From Bacteroidales bacterium (lineage in GTDB: Bacteria > Bacteroidota > Bacteroidia > Bacteroidales > UBA7960), in the NCBI GenBank assembly GCA_003557765.1, contig PWNO01000264.1, positions 1 to 35,217 of the forward strand: a DNA stretch of 35,217 nt, read 5' to 3'. The notes under the pieces are model-generated. The model saw only the letters and a program-made list of their open reading frames with translations, was not told the origin of the DNA and did no database searches. Of this stretch, positions 34,814 to 35,217 are shown piece by piece. The first letter of the stretch is position 1. Every line of letters starts with the position of its first letter. The position numbers were made by a program, and so were the translations under genes.

Positions 34814-35217
34814 ATGGATAAATCTAAAACATATGTTAGCTGGCTTTTGCTGCTGTTTTTGATCACTGCCAAAAGTGATCTCAAGGCAGGTGACCCGGTT
34901 TTTTCCCAGTTCTTTGCTGCCCCGATATATCTGAACCCCTCCTACGCCGGCTCAACGGCATGTTCGCGCCTGGGATTGAATTACCGCCAATGGAACAGCA
35001 TCGACAACTTTCACGCGATCAATTTCTCTTATGACACCTATTCTGACAGATTCCGGGGAGGTCTTGGCGTCATTGTGACTTCCGATCTCAGCAATTCCCA
35101 GGTCATGCAGACCAACATGGGCCTGATTTATTCCTATCATGCCCGGATCAGCGACAACTCCTTCCTTAACCTGGCCGTGCAGGCAGGCTACATCCGCAAT
35201 GACTCGAGGCTGAAAGC
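34814..35217 (+). CDS. PorP/SprF-family type IX secretion membrane protein, N-terminal part (runs off the window)
   Basis: The first 134 residues of an outer-membrane beta-barrel of the PorP/SprF family. A signal peptide (MDKSKTYVSWLLLLFLITAK) is followed by the family hallmark DPVFSQFFAAPIYLNPSYAGS, then YRQWNSI and alternating strands (FRGGLGVIVTSDLSNSQ). SprF of Flavobacterium johnsoniae is needed to export SprB, a type B cargo, so its position behind a type B cargo gene suggests a dedicated partner. The frame is open to the end of the window. PorP of the core secretion machinery is the alternative, but core por genes are not next to it here. Confidence 0.92.
   Translation, partial: MDKSKTYVSWLLLLFLITAKSDLKAGDPVFSQFFAAPIYLNPSYAGSTACSRLGLNYRQWNSIDNFHAINFSYDTYSDRFRGGLGVIVTSDLSNSQVMQTNMGLIYSYHARISDNSFLNLAVQAGYIRNDSRLK

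Overview
The window is chromosomal DNA from a member of the Bacteroidota. The evidence is internal: PorU and PorV of the type IX secretion system (T9SS), a secreted protein with a gliding-motility-type (type B) C-terminal sorting domain, the start of a PorP/SprF-family gene, Bacteroidota gene neighbourhoods (dapB-lepB, ftsK-lolA, porU-porV), and repeated exact matches to the Bacteroidota -7 promoter box TAnnTTTG upstream of genes. The architecture looks like an environmental Bacteroidales/Marinilabiliales-type genome, but no rRNA or other taxonomic marker is present, so anything below phylum level is a guess.

Layout. 1-3771: 3' end of dapB, signal peptidase I (lepB), a small DUF2784-like membrane protein, and a PLP-dependent arginine-decarboxylase-type enzyme. 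3823-7059: ftsK then a lolA-like gene. 7063-9246 (minus): a secreted protein with three LysM domains and a periplasmic-binding-protein-like domain, convergent with lolA. 9436-10965 (minus): guaA, divergent from 11203-11865 (yggS family). 11925-18080: a three-gene tripartite efflux operon (TolC, membrane fusion protein, RND pump). 18592-20883: pckA and an unrecognised coiled-coil gene 15 nt behind it. 20893-21384: a candidate hairpin RNA or terminator, then a cold-shock protein gene with its own terminator. 21643-22995: a P-loop kinase and a dCMP deaminase, separated by a gap holding two different microsatellite arrays. 23128-25326 (minus): recQ, divergent from lptB (25500-26225). 26234-31972 (minus): porU-porV-ispF. 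32526-35217: a lipoprotein, a T9SS type B cargo protein and a truncated porP/sprF-like gene.

How the genes work together. Most of the coding content is housekeeping: lysine and peptidoglycan precursors, purine, isoprenoid and polyamine synthesis, gluconeogenesis, chromosome segregation and repair. A second theme is the cell envelope: LepB, LolA and LptB serve lipoprotein, LPS and protein export; PorU and PorV release and attach T9SS cargo at the surface; the last three genes look like a T9SS substrate cassette. No phage, insertion sequence, CRISPR array, tRNA or rRNA was seen.

I did not find a clearly new multi-gene system. The less ordinary material lies between genes: a possible short hairpin RNA with a promoter-like box directly in front of it (20893-20985), two tandem arrays of 6 nt and 8 nt period upstream of the dCMP deaminase gene, two families of dispersed intergenic repeats each present twice, a REP-like palindrome, and a guaA promoter box so close to the start codon that the mRNA may be leaderless. 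The protein of unknown function behind pckA is the main coding unknown.
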